A stretch of DNA of 64,000 nt from Halobacillus sp. Marseille-P3879. Its GTDB lineage: Bacteria > Bacillota > Bacilli > Bacillales > Halobacillaceae. How positions within the stretch are numbered: the stretch's first letter is position 1; the number at the start of each line of letters is the position of its first letter. This document shows, piece by piece, positions 40,226 to 50,902 of this stretch. The stretch covers positions 1,364,001 through 1,428,000 of the forward strand of contig NZ_OESS01000001.1 of the NCBI RefSeq assembly GCF_900240285.1. Direction: 5' to 3'. Both the position numbers and the translations under genes were made by a program. The notes under the pieces were generated by a model. It saw only the letters and a program-made list of their open reading frames with translations, did no database searches and was not told the origin of the DNA.

Positions 40226-40854
40226 TGATCGGGATTATTGACTACGGCATGGGTAATTTGTTCAGTGTTTCCAAGGCATTAGAGCGTCTGGAAGTTCCCT
40301 ATAAAATTGGTGCCCGTCCAGACGAAATCTCTGACTGCGCAGGATATATTTTACCTGGTGTGGGAGCCTTTCCTGATGCTATGAAAGCATTAAATGAACA
40401 TGGTTTTATTGATTTTATTAAACATAAAGTCGTGAGCGGTGTACCGATTTACGGAATCTGTTTAGGGATGCAGCTTCTATTTGAAGAAAGTGAAGAGGGC
40501 GGACTGACCAGGGGCCTTGAATTATTTCCCGGGAAAATAACCAGGTTTCCGGGTGAGGATGAAGCAGGCCGGCATTATAAGGTTCCTCATATGGGATGGA
40601 ACCAGCTGCAGCTGCATGAAACAAGCCATCCACTAATGCAGAATGTCGGAGAGGAATATGTATATTTCGTCCATTCATACGTCGTTAATACTTCATCTGA
40701 AGATATATTGTTCGCTGCAGCGGATTATCATAGGAAAGTTCCTGCTATTGTAGGAAAAAGCAACCTAGTAGCAAGCCAGTTCCACCCGGAAAAAAGTGGA
40801 CGGGCAGGTATTCAATTATTAGAAAACTTTTGCAAAAGAATGGTTAAACAGTGA
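40222..40854 (+). CDS. hisH: Imidazole glycerol phosphate synthase, glutaminase subunit
   Basis: 210 residues, class I glutamine amidotransferase: nucleophile Cys in YGICLGMQLL, catalytic His/Glu in SQFHPEKSG. Supplies ammonia to HisF. ATGA overlap with hisB; ATG 40225 is an alternative. Confidence 0.97.
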   Translation: MMIGIIDYGMGNLFSVSKALERLEVPYKIGARPDEISDCAGYILPGVGAFPDAMKALNEHGFIDFIKHKVVSGVPIYGICLGMQLLFEESEEGGLTRGLELFPGKITRFPGEDEAGRHYKVPHMGWNQLQLHETSHPLMQNVGEEYVYFVHSYVVNTSSEDILFAAADYHRKVPAIVGKSNLVASQFHPEKSGRAGIQLLENFCKRMVKQ

Positions 40855-40866
40855 GGAGCATTTACA

Positions 40867-41598
40867 ATGAGCTTTACAATTTTTCCGGCGATTGATATGA
40901 GGAATGGCCAATGTGTCAGATTAGAACAAGGGGATTTTAATAAACAAACCGTATATGGAGATCATCCATTTGAAGTAGCGAAAGGTTTCGCTGAGGCCGG
41001 GGCTTCCTGGATTCACATGGTTGATTTAGATGGAGCCAAGCAGGGCTCTAAACAGAACGCGGCCCATGTGGTGAAAGCTGCCAAAGAGCTTGATGTGAAA
41101 ATTCAAATCGGGGGCGGCATTCGTTCGGAAGCTGATGTTGAATATTATTTAAGCCGAGGTGTGGACCGTGTAATTATCGGCTCGCTTGCCGTGCGTGATT
41201 TGTCCTTAACGAAAGAACTCTTAAATAAATTTGGCGAGCAGATTGTCATCGGGCTTGATGCAAGAGATGGCTACGTAGCGACAGAAGGCTGGCTTGAACG
41301 TTCAGAAGTGACAGCTGTGGAGCTTGGAAAAGAATTAGCGGATGCCGGAGCAGCTACCTTTATATACACAGATATTGCAAAAGACGGTATGCTGCAGGGA
41401 CCCAATGTAGATGAAATTGTAAGACTTGGCCAGGAAACCGGTGTAAGTGTTATTGCTTCAGGTGGAATTAAAGGTATTGAGGATTTGCAGGAACTTAAAA
41501 AGCATCAATCAGATAATGTGATCGGTTCTATTGTAGGTAAAGCTTTGTACACCGACCGTATTCAATTAATTGACGCGCTGCGAGAGGAGGAACGCTAA
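40867..41598 (+). CDS. hisA: ProFAR isomerase
   Basis: 243-residue (beta-alpha)8 barrel with the first catalytic Asp in [14 protein letters not shown] and the second in [13 protein letters not shown]; two half-barrel phosphate sites ([16 protein letters not shown]). Performs the Amadori rearrangement of ProFAR. Start preceded by gaggag; overlaps hisF by 1 base. Confidence 0.97.
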   Translation: MSFTIFPAIDMRNGQCVRLEQGDFNKQTVYGDHPFEVAKGFAEAGASWIHMVDLDGAKQGSKQNAAHVVKAAKELDVKIQIGGGIRSEADVEYYLSRGVDRVIIGSLAVRDLSLTKELLNKFGEQIVIGLDARDGYVATEGWLERSEVTAVELGKELADAGAATFIYTDIAKDGMLQGPNVDEIVRLGQETGVSVIASGGIKGIEDLQELKKHQSDNVIGSIVGKALYTDRIQLIDALREEER

Positions 41599-42356
41599 TG
41601 CTCTCAAAAAGGATCATTCCCTGCCTTGATGTTAAAGAAGGCAGAGTTGTAAAAGGAATCCAGTTTGTTGATATTCGGGATGCAGGCGATCCGGTTGAGC
41701 TGGCTAAAGTCTATGATGAACAGGGAGCGGACGAACTTGTTTTCCTTGATATTTCTGCTACCCACGAGGGAAAGGAAACGATGATTGATGTCGTTCGTTC
41801 AGTAGCATCAGAACTGGCGATTCCTTTTACAGTCGGCGGAGGTATACGTACATTGGAGGACATGAAAGCCACCCTCCGAAATGGAGCAGATAAAGTCTCC
41901 TTGAATTCAGCAGCTGTAAAAAGGCCAGAGCTGATTAAAGAAGGAGCCGACTATTTTGGTGCTCAATGTATCGTAGTAGCTATAGATGCACGTTATGATG
42001 AGGAAGTGGGCACATGGCGTGTCTACACGCATGGAGGCCGGACACCTACTGAACGTCTTGTGACTGATTGGGCTCAGGAAGCCGTCAGGTTAGGGGCTGG
42101 AGAAATACTGCTAACTTCAATGAACCAGGATGGTGAAAAATCAGGTTTTGACCTTCCTCTGCTTAAAGCTGTGCAGGAAGTGGTGACTGTTCCGGTTATC
42201 GCTTCGGGAGGGGCTGGATCAGCCGAACACTTCAGTGAAGTATTTAAAGAAGTTGATGCTGATGCCGCATTAGCTGCTTCTATTTTTCACTATAAAGAAA
42301 CATCGATCGAGAACGTTAAACAGCATTTGCGTTCGAAAGGAGTAATTGTACGATGA
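41598..42356 (+). CDS. hisF: Imidazole glycerol phosphate synthase, cyclase subunit
   Basis: 252-residue barrel homologous to His[45 protein letters not shown]. Combines PRFAR with ammonia from HisH to give imidazole-glycerol phosphate and AICAR. 4-base overlap with hisIE. Confidence 0.97.
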   Translation: MLSKRIIPCLDVKEGRVVKGIQFVDIRDAGDPVELAKVYDEQGADELVFLDISATHEGKETMIDVVRSVASELAIPFTVGGGIRTLEDMKATLRNGADKVSLNSAAVKRPELIKEGADYFGAQCIVVAIDARYDEEVGTWRVYTHGGRTPTERLVTDWAQEAVRLGAGEILLTSMNQDGEKSGFDLPLLKAVQEVVTVPVIASGGAGSAEHFSEVFKEVDADAALAASIFHYKETSIENVKQHLRSKGVIVR

Positions 42357-42976
42357 ATATAGACGAAATCAATTTTGATGAAAAAGGTCTGGTTCCTGCA
42401 ATCGTACAGGATGCCAGATCAAAAGCAGTACTTACTCTCGCTTACATGAATAAAGAATCATTAAAAATGACAATCGAAAAAGGGGAAACCGTATTTTACA
42501 GCCGTTCCCGCGAGGAGCTCTGGCATAAGGGTGCAACCTCCGGTAACATTCAGAAGGTAGAGAGTCTCCATTATGATTGTGATCAGGATTCGGTTTTAGT
42601 GCAGGTTACTCCTGCAGGTCCTGCCTGTCATAAAGGAGATTACAGCTGTTTCTCAAACTCGCTTATTAATAAAAAGCCTTCTCCCAAAGAGGAGCCTTAT
42701 GCGATTATAGATAAGCTTCGTGACATTCTAGCTGAACGTAAAGCAACCCTTCCAGAAGGGTCCTATACTTCTCAGCTTTTCCAAGAAGGTGTCGACCGTA
42801 TCGCCAAAAAAATAGGTGAAGAAGCAGGCGAAGTAATTATTGCTGCCAAAAATAATGACAAAGACGAGTTATCTATGGAATCTGCTGATCTGTTATTTCA
42901 TTTACTGTTATTACTAACGGATCGCGATGTAAGTTTGGAACAAGTTCTAAGCGTATTAGAACAACGCCATCAATAA
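42353..42976 (+). CDS. hisI: Bifunctional phosphoribosyl-AMP cyclohydrolase / phosphoribosyl-ATP pyrophosphatase
   Basis: 207 residues. HisI domain (about 1-110) with metal-binding Cys/Asp in [11 protein letters not shown] and CHKGDYSCF; HisE domain (about 115-207) with [16 protein letters not shown]. Catalyses steps 2 and 3. Last gene of the his operon; hisC and the histidinol-phosphate phosphatase are absent and must be elsewhere, as in B. subtilis. No clear terminator follows. Confidence 0.97.
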   Translation: MNIDEINFDEKGLVPAIVQDARSKAVLTLAYMNKESLKMTIEKGETVFYSRSREELWHKGATSGNIQKVESLHYDCDQDSVLVQVTPAGPACHKGDYSCFSNSLINKKPSPKEEPYAIIDKLRDILAERKATLPEGSYTSQLFQEGVDRIAKKIGEEAGEVIIAAKNNDKDELSMESADLLFHLLLLLTDRDVSLEQVLSVLEQRHQ

Positions 42977-43073
42977 TGAATTAAAGAAAATAACAATTTC
43001 TCCTATTTCAAGCCAGCTTTCTATGTTATACTCCATAATTAGTGAGTACGGATATGGAAGTAGGAGGACAGTC

Positions 43074-44090
43074 ATGACGACATCACCGAATCCAACCATT
43101 ACAGAAAAACAGTCCAACATTATTCCGTTTTTACACACGGGTAATTTCTATTTTTCTTATGGCATACAAGCCTTTAAAAAAAGACGATTTGATTCGGCTG
43201 TTAAATGGTTAAAAAAAGCAATTGAATTATCACCAGATGAACCGCTCTATCCATGCCAGCTTTCGGTTGTATATACGGAAGTTGGCTCTTATCATGCCGC
43301 CAACCAGGTGCTTAGTGATGTTGTGACCAACTTTGGGGAAGAGTATGTGGACTGCTATTACTTAATGGCAAACAATTACGCCCACCTTGGTTTATTAAGC
43401 GATGCCAAAAAATATGCGGAAAAGTACATGGAACGTGCGGAAGAAGGAGATTTTCAGGAAGCGGCCCATCAACTGCTAGAAATGCTGAATTCTTTGGACG
43501 AAGAGGAAGCTGAAGATGACTTTACTTTCGAACACGAAGATGAACTGATCATCTACCAGGAAACGGCATTCTATCATCTAGAGCATGAGGAGTGGGAAGA
43601 AGCTCTTCCTGTATTACAGGAGATGATACAGCTATTCCCTGAATTCACCCTCGCAAAGCATCAATATGCATTTGCTCTCTTTAACAGCGGGAATGAAGAA
43701 GAAGCAATTGAAATGGAAAGAAAGTGGCTGGAGACAGATAATAATGACATCCACAGTCATGTAAATCTAGCTACCTTTTATTTGCTAAATCAACAAAAAG
43801 ACTCCGCAACTCAGCATATTGAGCCCCTTCGGAATGTTTATCCGATGCATGAACAGCAGAAATTAGCAATTGCTGAAATTTTGACGAGAGCCGGGCACTA
43901 TGAAGAAGCGGTTGAACGTTTCCGTGGATTGAAAAATAAAATAGTGGTAGGCAGGAGAGGCTACTATAAATGGTTTAGTATTGCCTCTTACCAAACAGGA
44001 AAACCTTCCCGTGCGCTCCAGCTTTGGGAAAAGGGGTGCAAGCAGTTTCCTCTTCTGAGTGAAGAAGGCGGGCCCTGGATTCACCAGTAA
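43074..44090 (+). CDS. TPR-repeat protein (YvcD-like)
   Basis: 338 residues from ATG 43074 (taggagga upstream; frame open from 43023). Tetratricopeptide helices: FKKRRFDSAVKWLKKAIELSPDEP, AANQVLSDVV, and further repeats at about 165-300, with an acidic spacer (SLDEEEAEDDFTFEHEDE split). B. subtilis has a TPR gene (yvcD) in the same hisI-trxB interval. Probably a scaffold; partner unknown. Confidence 0.87.
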   Translation: MTTSPNPTITEKQSNIIPFLHTGNFYFSYGIQAFKKRRFDSAVKWLKKAIELSPDEPLYPCQLSVVYTEVGSYHAANQVLSDVVTNFGEEYVDCYYLMANNYAHLGLLSDAKKYAEKYMERAEEGDFQEAAHQLLEMLNSLDEEEAEDDFTFEHEDELIIYQETAFYHLEHEEWEEALPVLQEMIQLFPEFTLAKHQYAFALFNSGNEEEAIEMERKWLETDNNDIHSHVNLATFYLLNQQKDSATQHIEPLRNVYPMHEQQKLAIAEILTRAGHYEEAVERFRGLKNKIVVGRRGYYKWFSIASYQTGKPSRALQLWEKGCKQFPLLSEEGGPWIHQ

Positions 44091-44151
44091 GCACATTAAT
44101 GGACGCTTTTTCGACAATTTATTATGATAGGTAAGAAATATGGCAGAATGA

Positions 44152-45120
<969 letters not shown>

Positions 45121-45222
45121 AAAGTAACCACTTCTTAACGATTCTGTAACATGAACGAAATATTTATGGGTTACACTTAAAGTGATTAATTGACCCCCTT
45201 TTAATAGATAGATCTCTATTAG

Positions 45223-45253
45223 GCACAGGTGTACATCACCTGTGCATTTTTTT
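45223..45253 (+). terminator. Terminator after trxB
   Basis: Perfect 9-bp stem (45223-45231 with 45237-45245), 5-nt loop, T run. Confidence 0.9.
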
Positions 45254-45280
45254 GTGCGTGGAGTTCGTGAGCGCATAACA

Positions 45281-45310
45281 TTGTGGCGAATCACGTATTC
45301 ATTGTATAAT
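45281..45310 (+). promoter_or_regulatory. Promoter of the yvcI-rapZ-glmR-whiA operon
   Basis: TTGTGG, 18-bp spacer, perfect TATAAT (45305-45310), 45 bases before the GTG start of yvcI. Confidence 0.65.
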
Positions 45311-45354
45311 GAATAAAGGTGTCCTCGTGATGGATAAATTGAGGTGAAAAGATC

Positions 45355-45822
45355 GTGCAGCGTGTTGCTAACTGTATTTTACGAGTAGATAATCAAATTC
45401 TAATGCTTAAAAAGCCAAGGCGCGGCTGGTATGTTGTGCCTGGAGGAAAGATGGAGGCCGGGGAGAATATTAAGGACTCGGTGATCCGGGAGTTTAAAGA
45501 AGAAACCGGGCTGGACATTTTAGAGCCCGAGCTTAAGGGATCCTTTACATTCATAATGAAGGAAGAGGGGCGAACTGTTCAGGAATGGATGATGTTTACG
45601 TTCCAATCAACTTCATTTCAAGGGGAACTTCTTGAGGTCAGTGAAGAAGGAGAATTAGAATGGGTCGAAGTGAACAGAGTCTTGGATAAACCGATGGCTG
45701 AAGGAGATCGTTATATTTTTAAACATATCTTAAATAGTGAGGACCAATTATATGGAACTTTTGTATACACAACTGATTTCACATTAATTGACCAGGATAT
45801 GGACCCTTCTCGACCTAAGTAA
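45355..45822 (+). CDS. yvcI: NUDIX hydrolase YvcI
   Basis: 155 residues from GTG 45355 (gaggtgaaaa upstream). Nudix box [24 protein letters not shown] (pieces at about 28-51) matches GX5EX7REUXEEXGU. Hydrolyses a nucleoside diphosphate derivative, substrate not assigned. First gene of the rapZ-glmR-whiA cluster, as in B. subtilis. Confidence 0.92.
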   Translation: MQRVANCILRVDNQILMLKKPRRGWYVVPGGKMEAGENIKDSVIREFKEETGLDILEPELKGSFTFIMKEEGRTVQEWMMFTFQSTSFQGELLEVSEEGELEWVEVNRVLDKPMAEGDRYIFKHILNSEDQLYGTFVYTTDFTLIDQDMDPSRPK

Positions 45823-45838
45823 CCAGGGGGCGGATGCA

Positions 45839-46723
45839 ATGTCAGAAAAAGAACAAAACACTCAATTAGTGATTATTACAGGGATGTCAGGAGCAGGTAA
45901 AACGGTAGCCATTCAAAGTTTTGAAGACTTAGGTTACTTTTGTGTTGATAACCTTCCTCCGGCTCTTTTGCCGAAATTTCTGGAATTAATGAAAGATTCA
46001 ACCAACGATATTCGTAATGTCGCACTTGTAATGGACTTGCGGGGGCGTGAATTTTTTGATGCTTTATTTGATGCACTGGATCAAGTAGGGACTGAAGACT
46101 GGCTTGAAGCTCATATTTTATTCCTTGACGCAGAGGATCAAGCGCTTGTATCAAGATATAAAGAAACGAGAAGGTCGCACCCTCTTGCGCAGGATGGTCT
46201 TCCTCTTGAAGGAATTCAACAGGAGCGTAAATTACTGGACGAATTACGAGGCAGGGCTCAAACCATTATCCATACAACAAGTCTGAAGCCGAGAGAATTA
46301 AGGGATCGCATCTTAGAACAATACAAAGCCAAAGAACAACAGGTGTTTTCTGTTCAGCTGGTATCCTTTGGTTTTAAATACGGAATCCCGATTGATGCTG
46401 ATCTGATGTTTGATGTTCGTTTTCTTCCAAACCCGCATTATGTAGAACAAATGCGCCCATTAACAGGATTAAATTCCGAAGTATCCTCTTATGTATTAAA
46501 ATGGACGGAAACTCAGAAATTTTTAGAAAAACTAACCGATTTACTTCAGTTTATGCTTCCCCAATATCGGAGAGAAGGCAAAAGCCAGCTTGTGGTTGCC
46601 ATTGGTTGTACAGGGGGGCAGCATCGTTCGGTTACCTTAGCAGAACACCTTTCTAATTATTTCTCAAAAGATTTTACAACTCATGTAACCCATCGAGATA
46701 TAGATAAAAGAAAGGGACTGTAA
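45839..46723 (+). CDS. rapZ: RapZ/YvcJ nucleotide-binding protein
   Basis: 294 residues from ATG 45839 (agggggc upstream; frame open from 45788). P-loop [27 protein letters not shown] and C-terminal [11 protein letters not shown]. In E. coli RapZ delivers the GlmZ sRNA to RNase E and senses glucosamine-6-P; in B. subtilis YvcJ is a GTPase with effects on competence. 16 bases after yvcI, 2 bases before glmR. Confidence 0.95.
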   Translation: MSEKEQNTQLVIITGMSGAGKTVAIQSFEDLGYFCVDNLPPALLPKFLELMKDSTNDIRNVALVMDLRGREFFDALFDALDQVGTEDWLEAHILFLDAEDQALVSRYKETRRSHPLAQDGLPLEGIQQERKLLDELRGRAQTIIHTTSLKPRELRDRILEQYKAKEQQVFSVQLVSFGFKYGIPIDADLMFDVRFLPNPHYVEQMRPLTGLNSEVSSYVLKWTETQKFLEKLTDLLQFMLPQYRREGKSQLVVAIGCTGGQHRSVTLAEHLSNYFSKDFTTHVTHRDIDKRKGL

Positions 46724-46725
46724 GT

Positions 46726-47679
46726 ATGAATCATTCAACGAAACCAAAAGTGGTTGCCATTGGCGGCGGTACTGGAATGCCTGTTTTGCTCCGGGGTCTT
46801 AAGTATTTTCCAATAGACCTTTCGGCGATCGTTACGGTTGCTGACGACGGTGGAAGCTCCGGCCGGCTTCGGAATGAATTGTCAATACCCGCGCCTGGAG
46901 ATATTCGAAATGTTCTTGCCGCCCTTTCTGATGCAGAGCCAATGCTTCTTGATTTGTTTCAGCATCGATTTGCAAATGGGAACGGGCTCTCGGGGCATTC
47001 TATGGGGAATCTTCTATTAGCAGCCATGACCTCGATGACAGGGGATTTTTATAATGGAATTAAGGAAATATCTAAAGTACTAAACGTACGAGGAAAGATC
47101 TACCCGACAGCAAACCATTCAATGAATCTTCATGCTGAAATGGAAGACGGTACGATCGTTTCGGGTGAATCCAACATTCCAAAGCAAAACAAAAAAATCA
47201 AGAGAGTTTTTGTGAGCCCTTTACCTATACAGCCTCTCCCTGAGGCCACTTCTGCTATTAAAAATGCTGATTTGGTAGTCATAGCACCAGGAAGTTTATA
47301 TACCAGCATCATGCCTAACATTATTGTCCCTGAAATAAGAGATGCCATCCAAACAACGAAGGCCAAAGTAACATACGTTTGTAATGTTATGACTCAGCAG
47401 GGAGAAACATCCGGATATTCAGCCGGGGATCATGTGCAGGCTTTGCATGATCACGTAGGAAAAGGAACTATACATTCTATTATTGTACACAATCAACCGA
47501 TTTCTCCCGCAGTAAAAAAAGTTTATGCGGAAGAGAATGCTGAACCCGTTATTTATGATATAGAACGAGTGAAAAAGATGGGACTGGAAATTATAGAAGA
47601 AGACATTTTAGACCGTAATAAGTCGACGATTCGTCACGATACGAATAAGTTGGCACACTTATTGTTTTCTATGATTTAA
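46726..47679 (+). CDS. glmR: GlmR/YvcK (gluconeogenesis factor, UDP-GlcNAc sensor)
   Basis: 317 residues, CofD-like Rossmann fold: VAIGGGTGMPVLLRGLK, VTVADDGGSSGRLR, GNLLLAAMTSM, APGSLYTSIMPN. In B. subtilis YvcK/GlmR binds UDP-GlcNAc and stimulates GlmS, supporting cell-wall synthesis on gluconeogenic carbon. 2 bases after rapZ and 21 before whiA. Confidence 0.95.
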   Translation: MNHSTKPKVVAIGGGTGMPVLLRGLKYFPIDLSAIVTVADDGGSSGRLRNELSIPAPGDIRNVLAALSDAEPMLLDLFQHRFANGNGLSGHSMGNLLLAAMTSMTGDFYNGIKEISKVLNVRGKIYPTANHSMNLHAEMEDGTIVSGESNIPKQNKKIKRVFVSPLPIQPLPEATSAIKNADLVVIAPGSLYTSIMPNIIVPEIRDAIQTTKAKVTYVCNVMTQQGETSGYSAGDHVQALHDHVGKGTIHSIIVHNQPISPAVKKVYAEENAEPVIYDIERVKKMGLEIIEEDILDRNKSTIRHDTNKLAHLLFSMI

Positions 47680-47700
47680 AAAGGTTAGGGGTGATCAGTC

Positions 47701-48657
47701 ATGTCATTTGCTTCGGAAATAAAAAAAGAGCTGACAAACGTGGAGGCGGATGAATGCTGTAACGAGTCTGAGCTTGCTGCCCTTGTTCGTATGAACGGTA
47801 CTTTCTCGCTTTCGAACCAAAGTTATCTGCTGGATATACAAACCGAAAATGCAGCAATAGCAAGGCGTATTTATACTTTAATTAAGAAATTATATCCATA
47901 CCCTGTAGAATTGCTGGTAAGAAAGAAAATGAGGCTTAAAAAGAATAATGTCTATATCGTCAGGTTGAAAGAAAGTGCCGAGAAGGTTTTAAACGATCTT
48001 GAGATTTTAAAAGGCCCTCTTTCGATTAATCCGAATATCCCTGGGAAATATTTAAGAACAACTTGCTGTAAGAGAGCTTATTTGCGGGGAGCATTCCTGG
48101 CAGGCGGATCAGTAAATAATCCGGAAACTTCCTCCTATCACTTAGAAATTTATTCTTCTGATAAGGAGCATAATGATGCACTTTGTAAGCTGATGAACAG
48201 TTTTGGATTGCACGCACGTACACTTGAGCGGAAAAAAGGTTTTATAACTTATCTAAAGGAAGCAGAGAAAATAACAGAGCTGATTAGTAATATTGGGGCT
48301 CATCAAGCTCTTTTTAAGTTCGAAGATGTACGGATTGTAAGAGATATGAGGAACTCGGTAAATCGTTTGGTGAACTGTGAGACTGCTAATTTGAATAAAA
48401 CCATTGGAGCAGCGTTTAGACAGGTGGAAAACATTAAATTCATTAAAAGTACTGTCGGACTGGAAGCTTTGCCTGATAAATTACAAGAAATTGCACGACT
48501 GCGATACGACCATCAGGAAGTATCCTTAAAGGAGCTTGGTGAATTGGTTTCAGGAGCTCCAATCAGTAAATCAGGTATAAATCACCGATTGAGAAAAATT
48601 GATGAATTTGCTGAAAAGGTTCGTCGCGGAGAGATTCAGGAAAGTAGTCAAAAATAA
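47701..48657 (+). CDS. whiA: DNA-binding protein WhiA
   Basis: 318 residues: N-terminal LAGLIDADG-like fold ([23 protein letters not shown], key residues FLAGGSV) and C-terminal helix-turn-helix ([13 protein letters not shown]). In Streptomyces WhiA is a sporulation regulator; in B. subtilis it affects division and chromosome segregation. RBS ggttaggggtg. Followed by crh, which has its own promoter. Confidence 0.96.
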   Translation: MSFASEIKKELTNVEADECCNESELAALVRMNGTFSLSNQSYLLDIQTENAAIARRIYTLIKKLYPYPVELLVRKKMRLKKNNVYIVRLKESAEKVLNDLEILKGPLSINPNIPGKYLRTTCCKRAYLRGAFLAGGSVNNPETSSYHLEIYSSDKEHNDALCKLMNSFGLHARTLERKKGFITYLKEAEKITELISNIGAHQALFKFEDVRIVRDMRNSVNRLVNCETANLNKTIGAAFRQVENIKFIKSTVGLEALPDKLQEIARLRYDHQEVSLKELGELVSGAPISKSGINHRLRKIDEFAEKVRRGEIQESSQK

Positions 48658-48676
48658 TGTAAAAAACGTTATTTCG

Positions 48677-48725
48677 TGCTATAATGAGTTCAATAAAGAG
48701 CGCACTCTTTAGAGTAGCGTTCTTT
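48677..48725 (+). promoter_or_regulatory. crh promoter with 5'-end hairpin
   Basis: Extended -10 TG-C-TATAAT (48677-48685), then a hairpin from 48695 to 48725 (aaagagcgc/gcgttcttt outer, actct/agagt inner). The predicted start is near 48692, so the hairpin would be the first structure of the crh mRNA. The T-poor tail (cttta) argues against efficient termination; a stabiliser or regulatory leader is more likely. Confidence 0.6.
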
Positions 48726-48786
48726 CTTTAAACTTTTGTGAATGCGCTTTCTAAATTTACATAAAGTTAGGAAGGAGAAATGATAG

Positions 48787-49041
48787 ATGAAGGAACAAAA
48801 TATTACGATTGATTTAAATACGGGGCTTCAGGCGAGGCCTGCTGCTCAATTTGTACAATTGGCTAACCGTTATACTTCTGATGTATTTATTGAGAAAGAT
48901 CGTAAAAGGATCAATGCCAAGAGTATTATGGGGTTAATGAGTTTAGCAGTTGGACAGGGAGAAGAAGTCAAGTTAATTGCTGAGGGCTCAGATGAAGAAG
49001 AGGTCATTAAGCAGTTAAGTGAATTTGTAAAGCAAACGTGA
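48787..49041 (+). CDS. crh: Catabolite repression HPr-like protein Crh
   Basis: 84 residues, HPr fold. The HPr phospho-His15 is Gln15 (GLQARPAA) while the kinase target Ser46 is kept (NAKSIMG). So it cannot carry PTS phosphate but can be phosphorylated by HprK to serve as CcpA co-repressor, the definition of Crh. Compare PtsH at 60.8 kb with VHARP. Same place after whiA as in B. subtilis. Confidence 0.97.
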   Translation: MKEQNITIDLNTGLQARPAAQFVQLANRYTSDVFIEKDRKRINAKSIMGLMSLAVGQGEEVKLIAEGSDEEEVIKQLSEFVKQT

Positions 49042-49078
49042 GGACATACATGTGAAAACATGAACAGAATAAATAATT

Positions 49079-49110
49079 AAGCACCCGCTGAAGATTTTCA
49101 GCGGGCGCTT
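49079..49110. terminator. Bidirectional terminator between crh and clpP
   Basis: 14-bp stem with one mismatch (49079-49092 with 49097-49110), 4-nt loop, A/T flanks usable on both strands. Confidence 0.85.
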
Positions 49111-49129
49111 AATAAGCTAAATGTACAAA

Positions 49130-49717
49130 TTACTCGTTTGTCTTCTCCATGACTTTATCGATGAGACCATAATCTACAGCTTCGTGAGCTGACATGAAGT
49201 TGTCACGGTCTGTATCACGTTCGATTACTTCAATAGGCTGACCCGTTCTTTCGGATAGAATCTGGTTAAGTTTCTCACGCATTTTAATAATTCGTTTTGC
49301 ATGGATTTCAATATCAGCTGCCTGACCTTGCGTTCCTCCTAAAGGTTGGTGAATCATGACTTCACTATTAGGAAGCGCATAACGCTTGCCTTTAGTACCA
49401 GCATTTAGAAGGAATGCACCCATGGAAGCAGCCATCCCTGTACAGATTGTTGATACGTCCGGCTTAATAAATTGCATTGTATCAAATATCGCCATTCCGG
49501 CTGTAATAGAGCCACCCGGTGAATTAATATAAAGAGAGATGTCTTTATCTGGATCATCTGCAGCTAAGAAGAGCAGCTGAGCAACAACTGAGTTGGAGAT
49601 GTTGTCGTCAATAGGCGCACCTAACATAATAATACGATCTTTAAGCAAGCGTGAATAAATGTCATAGGCACGCTCTCCTCTGTTTGTTTGTTCAATAACT
49701 GTAGGGACTAAATTCAT
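49130..49717 (-). CDS. clpP: ATP-dependent Clp protease proteolytic subunit
   Basis: 195 residues with catalytic Ser (GMAASMG, about 98), His (MIHQPLGG, about 123) and Asp (DRDNFMSA, about 172). Forms the tetradecameric barrel fed by ClpX and ClpC. RBS aaggaggaat on the minus strand. Heat and stress control by CtsR is predicted from the box in its promoter. Confidence 0.98.
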   Translation of the reverse strand: MNLVPTVIEQTNRGERAYDIYSRLLKDRIIMLGAPIDDNISNSVVAQLLFLAADDPDKDISLYINSPGGSITAGMAIFDTMQFIKPDVSTICTGMAASMGAFLLNAGTKGKRYALPNSEVMIHQPLGGTQGQAADIEIHAKRIIKMREKLNQILSERTGQPIEVIERDTDRDNFMSAHEAVDYGLIDKVMEKTNE

Positions 49718-49763
49718 TTCAATTCCTCCTTATTATCATACCTTTATGATGGAATGTAATTTT

Positions 49764-49793
49764 ATAATACAGTTAAGGTCAGAAAAGGTCAAA
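49764..49793 (-). promoter_or_regulatory. clpP promoter overlapped by a CtsR box
   Basis: Minus-strand promoter: TTGACC (49792-49787), 17-bp spacer, TATTAT (49769-49764). On the + strand AGGTCAGAAAAGGTCAAA (49776-49793) is a near-perfect CtsR heptad repeat (consensus RGTCAAANANRGTCAAA type) covering the -35. Repression at low temperature and release on heat shock is expected. Confidence 0.88.
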
Positions 49794-49893
49794 CAAAACC
49801 CTTTGACATATTTCCTTTAACCATCTTTCCCTAATTTTTACTGGATAAACGTACGATTCTTAATAGAGACTAAAGAAGATTGGACGAACACGG

Positions 49894-49922
49894 TTGCGTT
49901 TCTCCTCGTTTATGAGTATAAT
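49894..49922 (+). promoter_or_regulatory. Promoter of tRNA-Arg
   Basis: TTGCGT, 17-bp spacer, TATAAT (49917-49922), 21 bases before the mature tRNA 5' end. Confidence 0.8.
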
Positions 49923-49943
49923 AGATTTTGCCCGTTTTCATTT

Positions 49944-50019
49944 GCGCCCGTAGCTCAGTTGGATAGAGCGGTAGATTCCGGTTCTACGTCAGTCGGGGGT
50001 TCGAATCCTCTCGGGCGCG
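49944..50019 (+). tRNA. tRNA-Arg (anticodon CCG)
   Basis: Acceptor stem GCGCCCG (49944-49950) pairs with CGGGCGC (50012-50018); D stem GCTC/GAGC; anticodon stem GTAGA/TCTAC around loop TTCCGGT, giving anticodon CCG (reads CGG); TTCGAAT T-loop with a T stem containing two G-T pairs. CCA is not encoded. Single gene with its own promoter and terminator, at the location of B. subtilis trnQ-Arg. Confidence 0.95.
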
Positions 50020-50026
50020 CTCTTTA

Positions 50027-50060
50027 AATAACCCGGCATAAGCTGCCGGGTTATTTTTTT
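50027..50060 (+). terminator. Terminator after tRNA-Arg
   Basis: Perfect 12-bp stem (50027-50038 with 50044-50055), 5-nt loop, T run. Confidence 0.93.
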
Positions 50061-50238
50061 GAATTTATTTGCTATATCTAAATAGTGAAAGATGGTTGAT
50101 AAAAAGACCGGCGGTGACGTAAACGTTCAAATTTTTATTGTTCAATATAATAGTACGGGTTTGTAAAAATAGGAAAGTGTGTTATTCTAAAAGATGAGTT
50201 AGGAACTGTTGCTTGTTTTTGTTAGAAAAGGAGTTTTT

Positions 50239-50469
50239 ATGACAAACGTTCTTCGATTTAAAATCGTGTCGACGGAAAAAGTTTCAGATGATCGTAGAAT
50301 ACATGTCTTTGATATGATGAACCAGCGTAACTTATCGTTTAACTTTGATTCGATTAAACGATCCCCAGAGCGCTTGGAAAGCGAAGAAGAGCTTTCGCAG
50401 TTTTTGAATACGAAAAAACACAAAATTGAACATGGTTATTATGATGAAAATGAAGGGCACGTATCTTAA
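50239..50469 (+). CDS. Small unknown protein, 76 residues
   Basis: Not recognised. ATG 50239 follows aaaaggag with good spacing; the frame is open from 50209. The product is soluble, highly charged (FKIVSTEKVSDDRRIHVFD, DSIKRSPERLESEEEL), ends in NEGHVS, with no TM, signal or Cys. The dedicated terminator includes its stop codon, so the gene is probably real and monocistronic. It lies between tRNA-Arg and the glutaredoxin-like gene. Confidence 0.7.
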   Translation: MTNVLRFKIVSTEKVSDDRRIHVFDMMNQRNLSFNFDSIKRSPERLESEEELSQFLNTKKHKIEHGYYDENEGHVS

Positions 50470-50481
50470 CGTGCTCTTTTT
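50455..50481 (+). terminator. Terminator overlapping the stop of the 76-residue gene
   Basis: 8-bp stem (50455-50462 with 50469-50476, one G-T), 6-nt loop, five T. The TAA of the gene is at the loop-stem junction. Confidence 0.8.
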
Positions 50482-50620
50482 GTTTTCTTAATGTCCCTTA
50501 TTGTTAATATTGAGCTTTTACTCACAGGTTTCCCTGGTTGTGAACCTCAATTGCAGCCTGTAGAAAGAGAAGCTTCCAGATGTATGTAGAGGACCTGTTA
50601 ACTTTAAACTGGAGGTATAT

Positions 50621-50857
50621 ATGATGAATGAGATAACAATTTACCGTAAACCCGCATGTGGTTTATGTGATGAAGTGGAAACATTAATTGAAATTATCCA
50701 GCAAGATTATGAAATAAAGGTTAATAAAATCGATATAACGGGTAATATAAACTTAGAGCAAAAATATTTACTGGAGATTCCGGTTCTCTTAATTAATGGA
50801 GAAGAACTGGAATACCGTCAAATAGATCTCTTGACAATAAGAGAGCGTTTACATTGA
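50621..50857 (+). CDS. Glutaredoxin-like (DUF836) thioredoxin-fold protein
   Basis: 78 residues from ATG 50621 or 50624 (ctggagg upstream). Thioredoxin-fold start ITIYRKPACGLCDEVE with redox motif CGLC, and cis-Pro region EIPVLLING. Likely a disulfide or glutathione-independent (perhaps bacillithiol) redox protein; context with bshB2 in the genome is only suggestive. Sits just before the cggR promoter, as in several Bacillaceae. Confidence 0.85.
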   Translation: MMNEITIYRKPACGLCDEVETLIEIIQQDYEIKVNKIDITGNINLEQKYLLEIPVLLINGEELEYRQIDLLTIRERLH

Positions 50858-50902
50858 CGTTCAGTTGTTTTATAACTTGCGCAGGCATTTTCACACTGTT
50901 AA

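Noticed and set aside
48739-48752. CcpA cre site upstream of crh (TGAATGCGCTTTCT)
   Set aside because: Two mismatches to TGWAANCGNTNWCA at important positions and located downstream of the promoter; too weak to list.
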